A DNA stretch of 64,000 bases from Amoebophrya sp. A120. Lineage: Eukaryota > Sar > Dinophyceae > Syndiniales > Amoebophryaceae. The DNA is taken from contig CAJINV010000018.1 of the NCBI GenBank assembly GCA_905178155.1, forward strand, positions 600,609 through 664,608, given 5' to 3'. Position numbers and translations under genes: made by a program. Each line of letters starts with the position of its first letter. Positions within the stretch are counted from its first letter, which is position 1. This document shows positions 22,801 to 34,800 of this stretch, one piece after another. The notes beneath the pieces are model-generated. The model ran no database searches. It had not been told where the DNA came from and worked only from the letters and a program-made list of their open reading frames with translations.

Positions 22801-25800
22801 ACCGGAGGAAAGCATGTCGTTCAAGTAAACGAGAAATCGCTCGTCCGCGATCTGCCCATCCGTCATCAGGAACGCGTGCGGCGTCCCAGGCTTCACCGCG
22901 GCCTTCTTGTAGAACTCCTGCAGGTCGAGCTTCAACTCCGCCATCCCGTAGGATTGATTGACCAAAATACGAACCACAGTGATTTGCATGATGAAGCAGG
23001 ACAGGTACGAGAGCGACTGCTTACCTGAACCACCGACACCAACGAGAAGCGCGTGGCCGCATGGGAAGTCGATGATGCGACAAATACGGGAAATGTGCTT
23101 CATGGCGTCCTCGAAGAGCACCAGGTTCATGGCGGCGTTGGCCTCATTGTACTGGCGCAGCTGGTCTTCCAACGTCGTGCGTAGAGCCGCCATGTCCTTG
23201 ATCGGCAAGTAGACCTTATCATTCCCGCCCGCCACCGCCATGAACGTGGTCCAGATCAACGGCTCTTGGAACATTTCGTCCTTGGGCACGATCGCAGCGA
23301 TGTGCTTTCCATGGACTTTCTCCAGAATCGCCTGCAACTCCGCAACGTCGGAGTGCGAGACAAGTCGATCCCCGAACACCCGGTTTGCTTCGTGGAGCCA
23401 GCAGCGCGCCATCTTCGCCGGCCCATCTTTGAACATGGCCGGGTTCGTGAATACGATTCCCTGAAAGATGTTGGCCGCGTCCTTTAAGTTGAACTGGTAG
23501 TGGAACTTAGCAGCAGAGGGCAAGAAGCACGGGGTATTCAAAATGTTCTGCAGCACATCAACTGTCGCCTGCACCAGCACTGGCCCAAGGTCTTGAATGT
23601 TTTTCGGGAAGCCCTGCTTAAAGTGATTATCCACAATCGGCCCGTAAACGCCCTTGATGGACTCCGCGGTGGGTAGGAAGGTCGTCACCACAGTGAAGTG
23701 CCTTTGGAGCCTGTCGTTGATCATGAAAGAACCGGCCTTGGGGTTCATGCAGCACACGAACTGAATATCCTGCAGGTCCTTTTTGATGGAAAAATCATCA
23801 CGGTCGTAGATCTGCATGTAGGAGAGCATTTGCAGCAGCAACATGGCACCGGATTGCGTGTCGTACTTGTCCATCGCCGGCATGTTCAAGTCATCGACGA
23901 AGAAGATGCATTTTTTGTTGCTCGGCGGACCATAGGTTCGGCCCGTCCGCTTGTCCAAAGATCCGACCAAAATCGACTGGAAGGCGTACGAAGATGTGTA
24001 ACTGTTGTTGCAAATCGTGGAGGACATCATGTCGTCGCGGCGGATCTTCACTTCTGTCAAGTAGTCCTTGACGATCGTGGTCTTCCCCGTACCGGGCACA
24101 CCCACGTACAAAACTGGTTTATACCGGCTGATGTGCAAGTCGAGCACGTACTTGTACTTCTCGATGTCGACGCCGGACACCACGATGTTCTGGTACATCA
24201 CTTCGATGCCCGGAATCGGCTCATAGGGCTTGACAAAGTTCTCCCAGTGCACCCACTCCTTGTTCACCGTGTCGAACCGGTAGTCTTCGGGATTCCCAGC
24301 CTCGGGGTACTTTACTTTGGCGATGCCCTTGTAGAAGGAGCCCCAGGCCTTACGATAGTTAGTCACTTTGTCATCCGCGACGGATGCGCCGATGGCCCAG
24401 TTCATGGCGTAGATGAAGTAGGCCTCGTACACAAGCTTCTGATCGTCGACAGACATCTGCTTCAAAGCTTCCATGTTTTCCTTTGAGTTGTTGTTCAATA
24501 GAGCGTCAATCATGCACGTGATGGACTGGATGAAGCCCATGTCGAGCAGCGGGCACGAGAAGGCGAACATTTTACGGATGGAGTCGATGTTCGCCTCGAA
24601 GTAATTCGCGAACAACAGGTAAAACGTCGACTGCGCAACCTGATCTAGGTTTTCACGCCACGACTCCATAAAAGGCTTCCAGCCCACATCGGTCTCGTTG
24701 ATGAACAGCACACCACCGCGGGAAACGGTTGCGGGAGACGCGTGCTTCATGTTCTCGATCTCGAGCAACATTCGCATGGTGGGCGCGAACGCGATACGTT
24801 CGTTGGAGACCAGCGTGAGCACCTTGTTGTCATCCATCACCGTGTTCATCGACTCGATCCACTCCGCATCAATGTCGCCATCAAGGATGACCCAGCGGTG
24901 GAGATGGATTGGTTTGTACCTGATAAGGGTTTGCTATATTTCATAACTGTAGCATTTTTGCAATAAACAGAATTATCGTTTGCCCTTGAAAAAGAACGTG
25001 CCTAAGCATGTTTTGGTTTTGCATGATTGGTTCAAATCATGATCAAAAAAATTTATAATCATCTGGAAAAATGCTATACCCGTTCATCTCCTTGCTCATG
25101 TTCCGCATCACAACCGCGATGGCACCATCCTTCCACTCCTTGGTCTTCGACATGGAGCCGTACAACTCGGAGTGCGTAATCGCCTTCGGGTTAATCTGTT
25201 CCCACAAACCCTCCTGGCCGATTTCCTTGACCGAAGCCATCAACGACTTCCACACCTCCGTCTTGGAGCAGCCACCGGGACCAATAATGAAGCAGCAGTG
25301 ACGCACAAACAGGATATCAAGCAGGCCGACCACCTTGACGACGAAGGAGGAGTCCGTTTGCAAACCGCGTTTCTTGATCACGCCCGCGCACACCTTGGTG
25401 AATTCGACATCCACGAAGGGGTCCGGCCACACGCCGGTGAACAGATCCTTGATCAAGCGCAGGAAGATCGGCATGTCCATGGTCGTAATCTTCGGAGTGT
25501 TGAAGTCACGCAGCGCACGGCACAGCACCGGGTTTTCATCCGCATCGGGTTCCTTCCGCTTGAGCTTCCCCGCCTGACGCAGCAGCGATTTGACCGCACG
25601 CAGACCCCAATCGTAGTGCATCTGCTTGGACAGCAGTGCCGCGGACAGACCATACAAAGTCACGAATTTACGCGACAGCGGACGGGCAATCACGAATCCC
25701 TCACTCATCAACATGTTCTCGCAGATGAAGGTCAAGTCCGGCACGATCATGGCGCAGGAGCGGAACAACGCCTTCAGGTTCTCCGGTAGTTCCGTCCGCC

Positions 25801-28800
25801 CCGCGTAACCCGGGTTCATGGTGATAAATGCACCAATCGTCGCGATCAGCTTGATCTCCTCGTCCATGAACAGAAACGTCTTCGCGTTCTCACGAATCGC
25901 ATCGAGAATAGCTTTGTATTGCGTGGATACCACGGACAACACCTCGATCGAGATCCGGTTAAACTCGTCGAAACAACCCCAAGCACCGACCTGCGCCAGC
26001 CCCATAAAAATGTTGGCAGTCGTCAAGTACGACATCTGATCGGAACAGTTGAACACCACGATCGGCAAAGCCAGTGCGCGGCATAAATCTTTGGTGGTTT
26101 CGGTCTTTCCGGTTCCGGCCGGGCCGGCCGGCGCGCCGCCGAGAGTCAAGTTCAAGGCCTGCGACAGCGTGATGTAGCACCTATCCGTCAGCGGGGTAAT
26201 CACCAACCGACCGCAGTTTCCAACGTATTCGTAGAGGTAGACGGTGACCCAATCGCAGATCTTCACAAAGCACGTCTTTAGCTCGTCCGGAGTGAGACTG
26301 ACCAGAGTCGGCGGGTTCTGCGGTTTTGGTCCGATGTAGAACTTCAACTGCGACTGCCACGCGAAGGCCGCGGCGTCCATGATCTTCTTGTTTACGAAGC
26401 CCTCGACGACATCCCGGCCGTGCACATCGATGGTAATCACAGTGATGATCTTCACGCGGAGTTCGGGAGACAAGTCGGTCTGCACACGAATAATAAACTT
26501 CTCAATCCGGTCGTCGCAAACGCGTTTGTAATCCTTCATCGCGGTCTCACTTCCCGCTTCGATCTCCTCAAACGCGCGACCGGTCTCCTCCGTCCACACC
26601 ATCATGGTGATCAGGAGCGCAATCTGCATTGCAAATATGTCTGGGTGTGGAAGCTTGCAACTTCTCATGCTGACTTTGGACTCTAAAAAAATTTGTATTG
26701 CATGACCAGCAAGAGGAGCCCAGTTTGGGACTACTAGTGAGGAGGGCGCTTCTCATGCGGAATAGGCATCAGGAAGGGTTCTAAAAACCTGTAATGCTAG
26801 GGCATACATCACAAACTATCATGGGTCATGCGAAATATGCATGACAAACCTTGCACTCTTCCAGACCCAGACATATTTGCAGTTGATACGCAATCTGCGC
26901 GCAGTACGGTTCCAGCCAGAATTCTCGGGGATTGTCGATCTCCCAGTTCTCCGCGGTGCCGCGGGCAACCTCCATCTGGTCGCGCAACACTAATCTCACA
27001 TGACCTTCCAGGTTGTAGAGGTACGTCTCCACGGCACCGGCAAGGGTGAAATCTTCATGGAACGCCACATACTCACCATCCTTCGCGACCATACCACAAC
27101 CGATCTTCCCGTCGTCCGGAGACTTGGAGAAGTCCAACGTTTTCGTTGCGTCGAACACGTCCCCCAAGTACGCCGCGACCTTCAATGGGCGGTTACCATT
27201 GGAGAGGATATCCAGAAGCGCCTGATTATGGAAGCGTCAGGTTTGAAATCGTCAAAGTTGACATAATTTGTAATGCATAAAATGCATGACCCGAGGTACG
27301 TGTGTTGCAGAGCAGGCAAGTGAGGCCGATTGTAAGCCTGTTTGGGGTTACAGCTCGAGCTGCTAAAGTAGCATGATAAAATCGCTCTTCTTTGCCTAAA
27401 CAGCATGACAAACTGGATTTAAGGGCCGCCAAGATTTGTCATGCGCCACTTGGAAACTGGGTTCCAACTGGCATCCATTTTATGCATGACAAATTATTTC
27501 AACTTTGTCGATTTCAACTCTGACACATCCATACTGATTCGCCACGAAGTAGAACCGCGGGAACGCTTTTTTCTTCTGCTCTAAATAGTCGTTCAGTGCC
27601 TTCTCACACGTCTCGATGGTTTCGTGGATCTCGCGCAGCGCATCCAGCCGGCCCTCGGCGCAGCAGATTTCGACCAGCATGGTGGACTGCGAGGCGTCGA
27701 GCATCAGCTCCTTCCACTTGCCGTCCACCGCCTCAAATATCCTGAGTAAAAACGTACCCACACCAGAGTCAAGATGGGGAATCGGCTAGACAAATCCACA
27801 AGTTTTGGCTGTTTTGCATGACAAATTTGGATTCGTAGTATAGTGCTGTTTCAGCTAGCTCAGCAGCATCACAGATCTAGCATACCATGCTGATTGGAGC
27901 ATGACAAATTGCAAAACACGACTAGAAAATGCTTCTCATGGAGCTCCGCATGAGAAACATTTTCAGCATGCAGATTTGCATTACAACTCTGGTGTGGGTA
28001 CGTTTTTACTCAGGATATCAAACCTTTTCGATTCATCCGGCAGCTGCGACCGGATATCGTCGGACTGCATGAAGATGGGCTCCTATCCAGGAAAAAAAGT
28101 GTGTAAGTGTAGCTTTCATCTTTGAGAAACAGCATCACAAATTTGCTCTACATGACAGAGAAAACCTGTCATGCATGATTTGTAAGGGAAAACACACATG
28201 AAAATAGGACTTCATGGCTGTCTGGCATGACAGGTGTAACTCTGTTGCATCTTCTGCAACACAAATTTACACTTACACAGTTTTTTTCTTGCATAGCTCC
28301 AATCGCGACCAGTTCAGCTGCACCTTCTGCCAGATGTCGACGACCGCGTCGATGGTTCTCAATTTCGCGGACCACTCGTCCACCACCGCCTGACAGAACT
28401 CGATGAACCGGCCCTGCGAGGTCATACCGACCATTTCTAAACTGTGCGCTTCCAGAATCTCGACAGTCTCACCTAATTCCTCCAGCAGCGGCACGCTATC
28501 AAATGCAAAATTGTCTGGGTCTGGAAGGATCCACCAAGGTTTGTCATGCACATTTTGCATGGCTCCTATGTCTGTGATGCATGCCCTAGCATCACAGATT
28601 TTGTGACGGCTTCCTGATGCCTATAGCTATACCGCATGACAAATGCTCTTTCCGTGTAGCAAAACTTGTACTCTCTTTGCTGCTCATGCAATACAGATTA
28701 TTTTAGAATCGAAATGCAGCATCACAAGTTCCAATTTTCCAGATCCAGATCCAGACATTTTTGCAATCCATACACGTCCGGGTTTGACATGTTGAACCGC

Positions 28801-31800
28801 ATCTCCATCTTCGACCACGTGTTCCGGATGATGGTCAGCTATCAGGTGCAAAAGTGTCTGGGTCTGGAAGAGTGTAGACTTGTCATGCAGATTTTCCATG
28901 ACCCATGAGGACTGCCATCCAGGACTTAGCATGACAGACTCTCCGAGGTCTCTGCCATGCCTATTCTGCATGAGCAACTCAGTTCCAACTTGGTCAAAAG
29001 TGGACAGCTTTTCGCACTCATGCAACACAGACTCTTGCATGCTTCAGATTTACCATGACAAGTTGCAGTCTTCCAGACCCAGACATTTTTGCAATGCATA
29101 TCAGCTTCTTGTCGATCTTCGCTTCCTTTGCAGATTGGTCCACGATTTCGGACACATCGTCCGCGTAGTGGTGGAGGTTCAACACCAACAAATCTTTAAA
29201 GCAGAAGTTCGGGCCCTTCTCGAAGTGCTTCCCGGTGACCGTCATGATCATGGTCCAGTGGCGGTCGCGCATGGTGTCGGACCGCAGGTCGTTGATCAGG
29301 GGGAGCACTGTCGCCATGTTCTTCACCTGGTCGATCAGCCAGTTGTACAGCGGCCAGGTGCGCATGCCCTTCGGCATCACCTTCATTTGCATCTGGAACT
29401 CCTTCACCCGCTGCATCAGATCGTCGGTGTTGATCTTGTCCCACAGTGTGGTGTTCCAGTCTTTAAACGTGGTCTTGATCATGGAGATGGTGTCCCACAA
29501 GTTCTTCAACAGGCCCAGATCGTCCAGCGACTCCTTCAGACTGCGATAGTTGGACACCGAGATGTCGAACAAAATCTCGAGATTGTTGTACTCCTTGGCC
29601 TTCTTCTGGATCTCGTGCGTCTTCACGTAGTAGTCATCCAGCGTCTGGTAGGCGCGGTCGTAGCCCTCCGCCTCGAACGCGTCGATCAGTTTCTGCGCGT
29701 CCTGCGAGTTGGCCGCCTCGTCGATCTGCGCCTGCAGCTCCTCCGGAATCGGGAGGTCCAAGAACCGGCTGTGGTCGAAGGGACACTCCGCGCGGAACTG
29801 CGCGCGGAAGTCGCCGACGGTGGACCCGAAGGAGTCGATGGTGTGACGGATCTTCAACATCTCGACGTTCTGCAGCGGCAAAATCCTCTCACGCTCGTCG
29901 AACGCGGCCCGAATCACCTCCTCCCACCGGGCCGGCGCCGCCTCGAGCTCGATCAGGTGCTCCTCCGCGACCGGGACGCCGTGCTTGCGCAGCAGGTTGC
30001 AGCCCTGGCGGATGGTATGCTGTGCAAAAGTATCGCACTCGTATCGTATAAATGCAGGTCTTGCATTACAAATTTCTTTGTCAAGGCAAATCAGCATTAC
30101 AAATTTTATTTCTCATGCTGAGCAAATCTGTAATGCATTTATACGAGTATGATACTTTTGCAGTTCATAGATGGGCTCGAACAGCGTTTTCAACGGTCCC
30201 TGCAGGAACTTCACGTCGCGGATGTGCGTCATGGTCTGGTACAACAGCGCGGAGTTTTCCGGATCGTCCGCCGGGGAGATCTCGGTCAAGCCCTTCTGCA
30301 CGTTGTTGATGAAGCCCATCAACTGCACAATGCGCTCCTCGACGTAGCTGTGCAGGTACATCGAGTACTTCTCCTCCCACTTCGCGACGTACTGCACCAG
30401 GTTGATCTATGGATGTGTCAGGTTTGAAATCGACAAAGGTGAAATAACTTGTAATGCAAAAAATGTATGAACGTTGTGACCCAGTTTCCAAGTCGCGCAT
30501 GACAAATTTGGGTAGAGCCGGAATCCGGTTTGTCATGCTGTTTGGGTAAGAAAGACGCCTTTTGTCATGCTACTTTAGCAGCTCAGTTTCTACTCCTCAA
30601 CAGGCTTACAATCTGCCTCACTTACCTACTCTGCAAGACAGGCACTTTGAGGGTTGCATTTTATGCATGACAAACTATTTCAACTTTGACGCTTTCAAAC
30701 CTGACGCTTCCATATGATCTTCACGGGCTGCGAGTTATCAAAAGGAAAAATCCCCCCTCCCCATATCAAAACGGAATTCTGTGATGCAGATTTGTTGTCA
30801 CAAATCAGCTTTGTCATGCTACACGGGAAAAGATGCGGACTGTAGTGCTGGGTGGCGTGGGGGAGCCTTGCATCTTCAGCATGATAGGAGGCAGCTGCGA
30901 GCGGGAAACAGCATGACAAATTGCCTGCAAACGAGACCACGACTGCGGCTCTTGGCCTTCTAGCATGACAAGTCGATTTGGTACCTCAAATCCTGCATCA
31001 CAGATTTCCATTTCGATATGGGGAGGGGGGATTTTTCCGTTTGATACGAGTTGATGCGCAGCCAGTGGATGTCCACCGGGGTTTTCGTCCCCGCAATTTC
31101 CTCCTTCAACCGCTTGAACCGCGTGATCTGCTCGTCGAACCGCTCGAACGGCGGGATCTTGGGTCCCATGTCGATGCCGGCCGTGTCCATCAGCGTGTGG
31201 AAATCCATGCCGTCCTCCACTTCCGGGTTGACCAAGTCCTTCGCGCCGTCCAGCAAAAAGTCGGCGAAGGTCTCTTCGAGGGATTCCTTCCACAAAAAGC
31301 TGTGCTGCATGAACGTCTGTCGGTAGTCGATGCACTTCATCTCCGTGTTGTCGATCAGTTCGAACACGAGAGACAACAAGCATTGCATCTGGAAGTGCTC
31401 CTTCATCTCGTTCAGGTAATCCCCGGTACCGGTGTCCAACCGTGGCATCGTCACCGCCGCCATGGCGAAGAAGTCGCGGAGCCAGCCGTTGATCGTCCCG
31501 CGGAGCGCGACGCCGTCCTTTTCCTTCGGCGCGAACGGCGGGTCGAACACGATTTCCCCGCTTTCCGGGTCGAGTTCGATTTTGATGTCGAACAGCGGCT
31601 GTACGTCGTGTCTTGAGATGATCAGCGGGTCCAGAATCTCGCACAGGTACTGCAGCGAGACCGCGATCACGGACACGAAACCCTCGATCATGATGTTGTT
31701 CACGAAGTCCACGTAGTTTTTCCAGATGTTCGAGGACTTCGCGACCTTCAGGGCCTCGTTGGAATCCTTCAGGAACTTGTGGATCTCCTTGCCCGCCTCG

Positions 31801-34800
31801 CCCATCATGTGCAACCGCGTGCCGACGTTGGCCTTGTGCGCCAGGTCGAACTCGTCCACGGCCATCGGTTTGGCTTTTCGTTCCAACAACGGACTCTGGC
31901 ATATGGCGCTCTCAAGCGTTACATTCTCAACTCTTACATGAATTTGTCATGCAAAAGCACCTTAAGCCGGCAGATGATCGAGCTGCGTCGCATGACAAAT
32001 TTCGCGAGGGCTACAAAGCATCTAAATCTGCGCCAAACTTGTAATGCAAAAGGCGCAATCTTCCTCCTTCCAATTTTGCCAGTCTTGCATTAGAAATCCA
32101 TGTAACAGTTCAGAATGTAACATTTGAGAACTCCATATGGCACCACTGCTCGATGATGGCGGAGATCTTTTTCAAATTTCCCTTGATTGCGTCCACCACA
32201 TCGGACTATCAAATGCAACAATGTCTGGGTCTGAACATGCTAAACTTGTAATGCTGTCTCTGGATTCTGAAAAAAATTGTATTGCATGTTGACCAGCAAG
32301 GGGATTCCAGTTTTATCTACGCGGAGAGGGCGTTTCTCAAGCGGTAAAGGTATCGCAAAGCGCTCTAAAAATCTCTGATGCTACGGCATGCATCACAGAC
32401 ATCACGGGTCATGGAAAAGATGCATGACAAATCTAGAAATCTTCCAGACCCAGACATTTTTGCATTTGCTACGGACACTTCACCGACCACGTCTGTGACA
32501 AATTTGATCAAAGCGGGGATCTTGTCCTGTGTAAAAACGTCCCCACCCCGCCAGAGTTGTCATGCAAACGTGCAATGACAGGAACATTTGTAATGCGCTT
32601 TTCCTTGAGAGGTATTTCCAGTCGTGTTTTGGAATTTGTAATGCTGTAAACACGATGAGTAAATGGCTTTCTCTTGTTACGGCTTTCCTTGCCAACCAGC
32701 ACTACACTGCAGATGGAAACTTGTCATGCAGAACTCTCAAAAGTTGGAGATTTGTGTTGCAGATTTCCCATGTTGACTATGGTGTGGGGACGTTTTTCCG
32801 TAGGATAGATTTTATCCTCGGTCTTCCACCGGAGGTCCGTCAACCCCGGACTCAGCGCGCTGTCCATGCGGACGATCTTGTCCTCTAACAGCGGCTCTTC
32901 CACAGGTAATAGCTCTGTTAACACTGCTATCCACAGTAAATTTCCCGCACACGTACAGATGCGGTCTCTGCATGACAAAACTTGGTTTCGATCCTAGTTT
33001 AGCATGACAAGTTTTACGCTCCAAATTGGTGAAATTTGTGATGCATGTTGTACATGTACGGAAAATTTGTATTGCATAACTGCGTTGTATTTTCCGACCA
33101 CGATATCCAGCTGGCCGCACCAGGTGCGGTACACGTCGGCGCGCGAGAAAATGTTCAGTGCGGTTTCGTATCAACTGCAAAAGTGTCTGGGGTTGGAAAA
33201 CTAAAGTGTAAACTTGTCATGCAGATTTTCCATGACCCATGAGGTCTGGAATGCGGGACTTAGCACGACAGACTTTACTGCGAGGTCTGTGCAATGCTTA
33301 ACTCCAAAGAGGGCGTGCGCTAATTCATATCTACACACAATTCAAATGAATTTCAAAAGTTTGAAGTTTTGAACTTTCGAGGGCGATCTGGCATTGGGGC
33401 ATGAATGTTCCAAATCAAGTCGAAATGAATGAAAACAAATATACAACGAATTCCGCCCGGCAGAGCTACGCCGGGCACATCGCCCTGCACACACCGCCAT
33501 GCAGCTGCCCAGCCGGGACGGACAAGCAGGGCAACAGAGCAGGAAATAAAACCAGGAAAGGTGCACGCGCGCCACCACGAACGGACAGAGCGGGGCCCGC
33601 CATAAAGCATGGCCCGGCCCCATGAGCCGACACGCCCCGCCCCCTGCGGAATGGCGCGGCACACTGCAGGAAAAAAATAGCTAGCAAGCCGGAACGGGCG
33701 AAGGCCAATCGGGGGGCTTGTGTCATGTACCTGGCTTTCGTTTGCAGGACCACCGGGGGGGGGGTACGGGATTCCCGGCAGGGCCAGACGAGAAGACAAC
33801 AAAAAGATCGCGCGCGCGCAGCGCGCGCGCGTTTTTTTTTTTCCCCAAAGAAAAAAAGCAACGCGGGGCAGACTGGTTTTCGGAAAGAAGTGGCGCAACC
33901 AGCAGGCCTCCGCGCGAAAAGAAACACAGAGGGGGCGAGCAAGCCAGACAGACCAAGCCAGAGGACGCGCCCGCTCGGCGGGGTATAGGAATATCGCGCC
34001 ACGAGGAAAAAGCTGAGGATGCGCGGGGCCAGATTTCGAAAGGAAATCACGCCCCCATCTACATTCTTAGCGGCAATCGAGCACTTCTAGCGGCAATCAT
34101 GGATTTCTAGCGGCAATCAAGGAATTCTAGCGGCAATCAAGGAATTCTAGCGGCAATCAAGCAATTTCAGCGGAAATCAAGGACCCGCCAAACAGGTCAC
34201 AGGTCGGTCATAAATCGGTCAGAATTCGGTCCCTATCTTAGAAATCAGGACATGACCGATTTTTTTTGGGTCTGTGATTTTTTTTGATTGAAGTCCGGGA
34301 CCAGAACGAAAGCGCTCTTTTTTATTTTTAATAATTTTTAGTCTTAGAAAATAAATCCTGGCAGCTCCGTCTCGATGGCGCCGGCGTTCCATTGACGAAA
34401 ACCTGAGCGGCCGCCGCTGTCGCTGTGCTACCAAGAAAAGGCACTGCCTCTGCAGGTAGAGGACCCGCTCCTAAGACATATCCAAAGCAAATGAATCACC
34501 GCTGCAGGCGGCGGAAGTTTGTCTGTCTTCCTTGCAGTGAAACTGGTACGCACTGACTTTCAAGCAGAGAAGAACATCTGTCCAAGACATGAAAAAAGTC
34601 AGAAGCCGGCATATAGCCGCCCAGATATTGCGTATCGCTATCAGATGAGGGAAGAAGAGGTCTTTCCTCTGTGGGGCTGTTCACTGCAAGGTCGCCTCTT
34701 GCTCGCCCACAGTGGCGAAGCAATGCGCAAATACCGCTACCATATCAAGATGCGCAAATGCCGAAGCTCGTCCTCCTGCACAAATGCCGAGAGGGTAAAG

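Noticed and set aside
33353-34110. Overlapping frames of 181 and 194 codons (minus) and 130 codons (plus) in the nested transposon
   Set aside because: All lie over the same GC-rich low-complexity DNA in competing frames and none shows transposase motifs.
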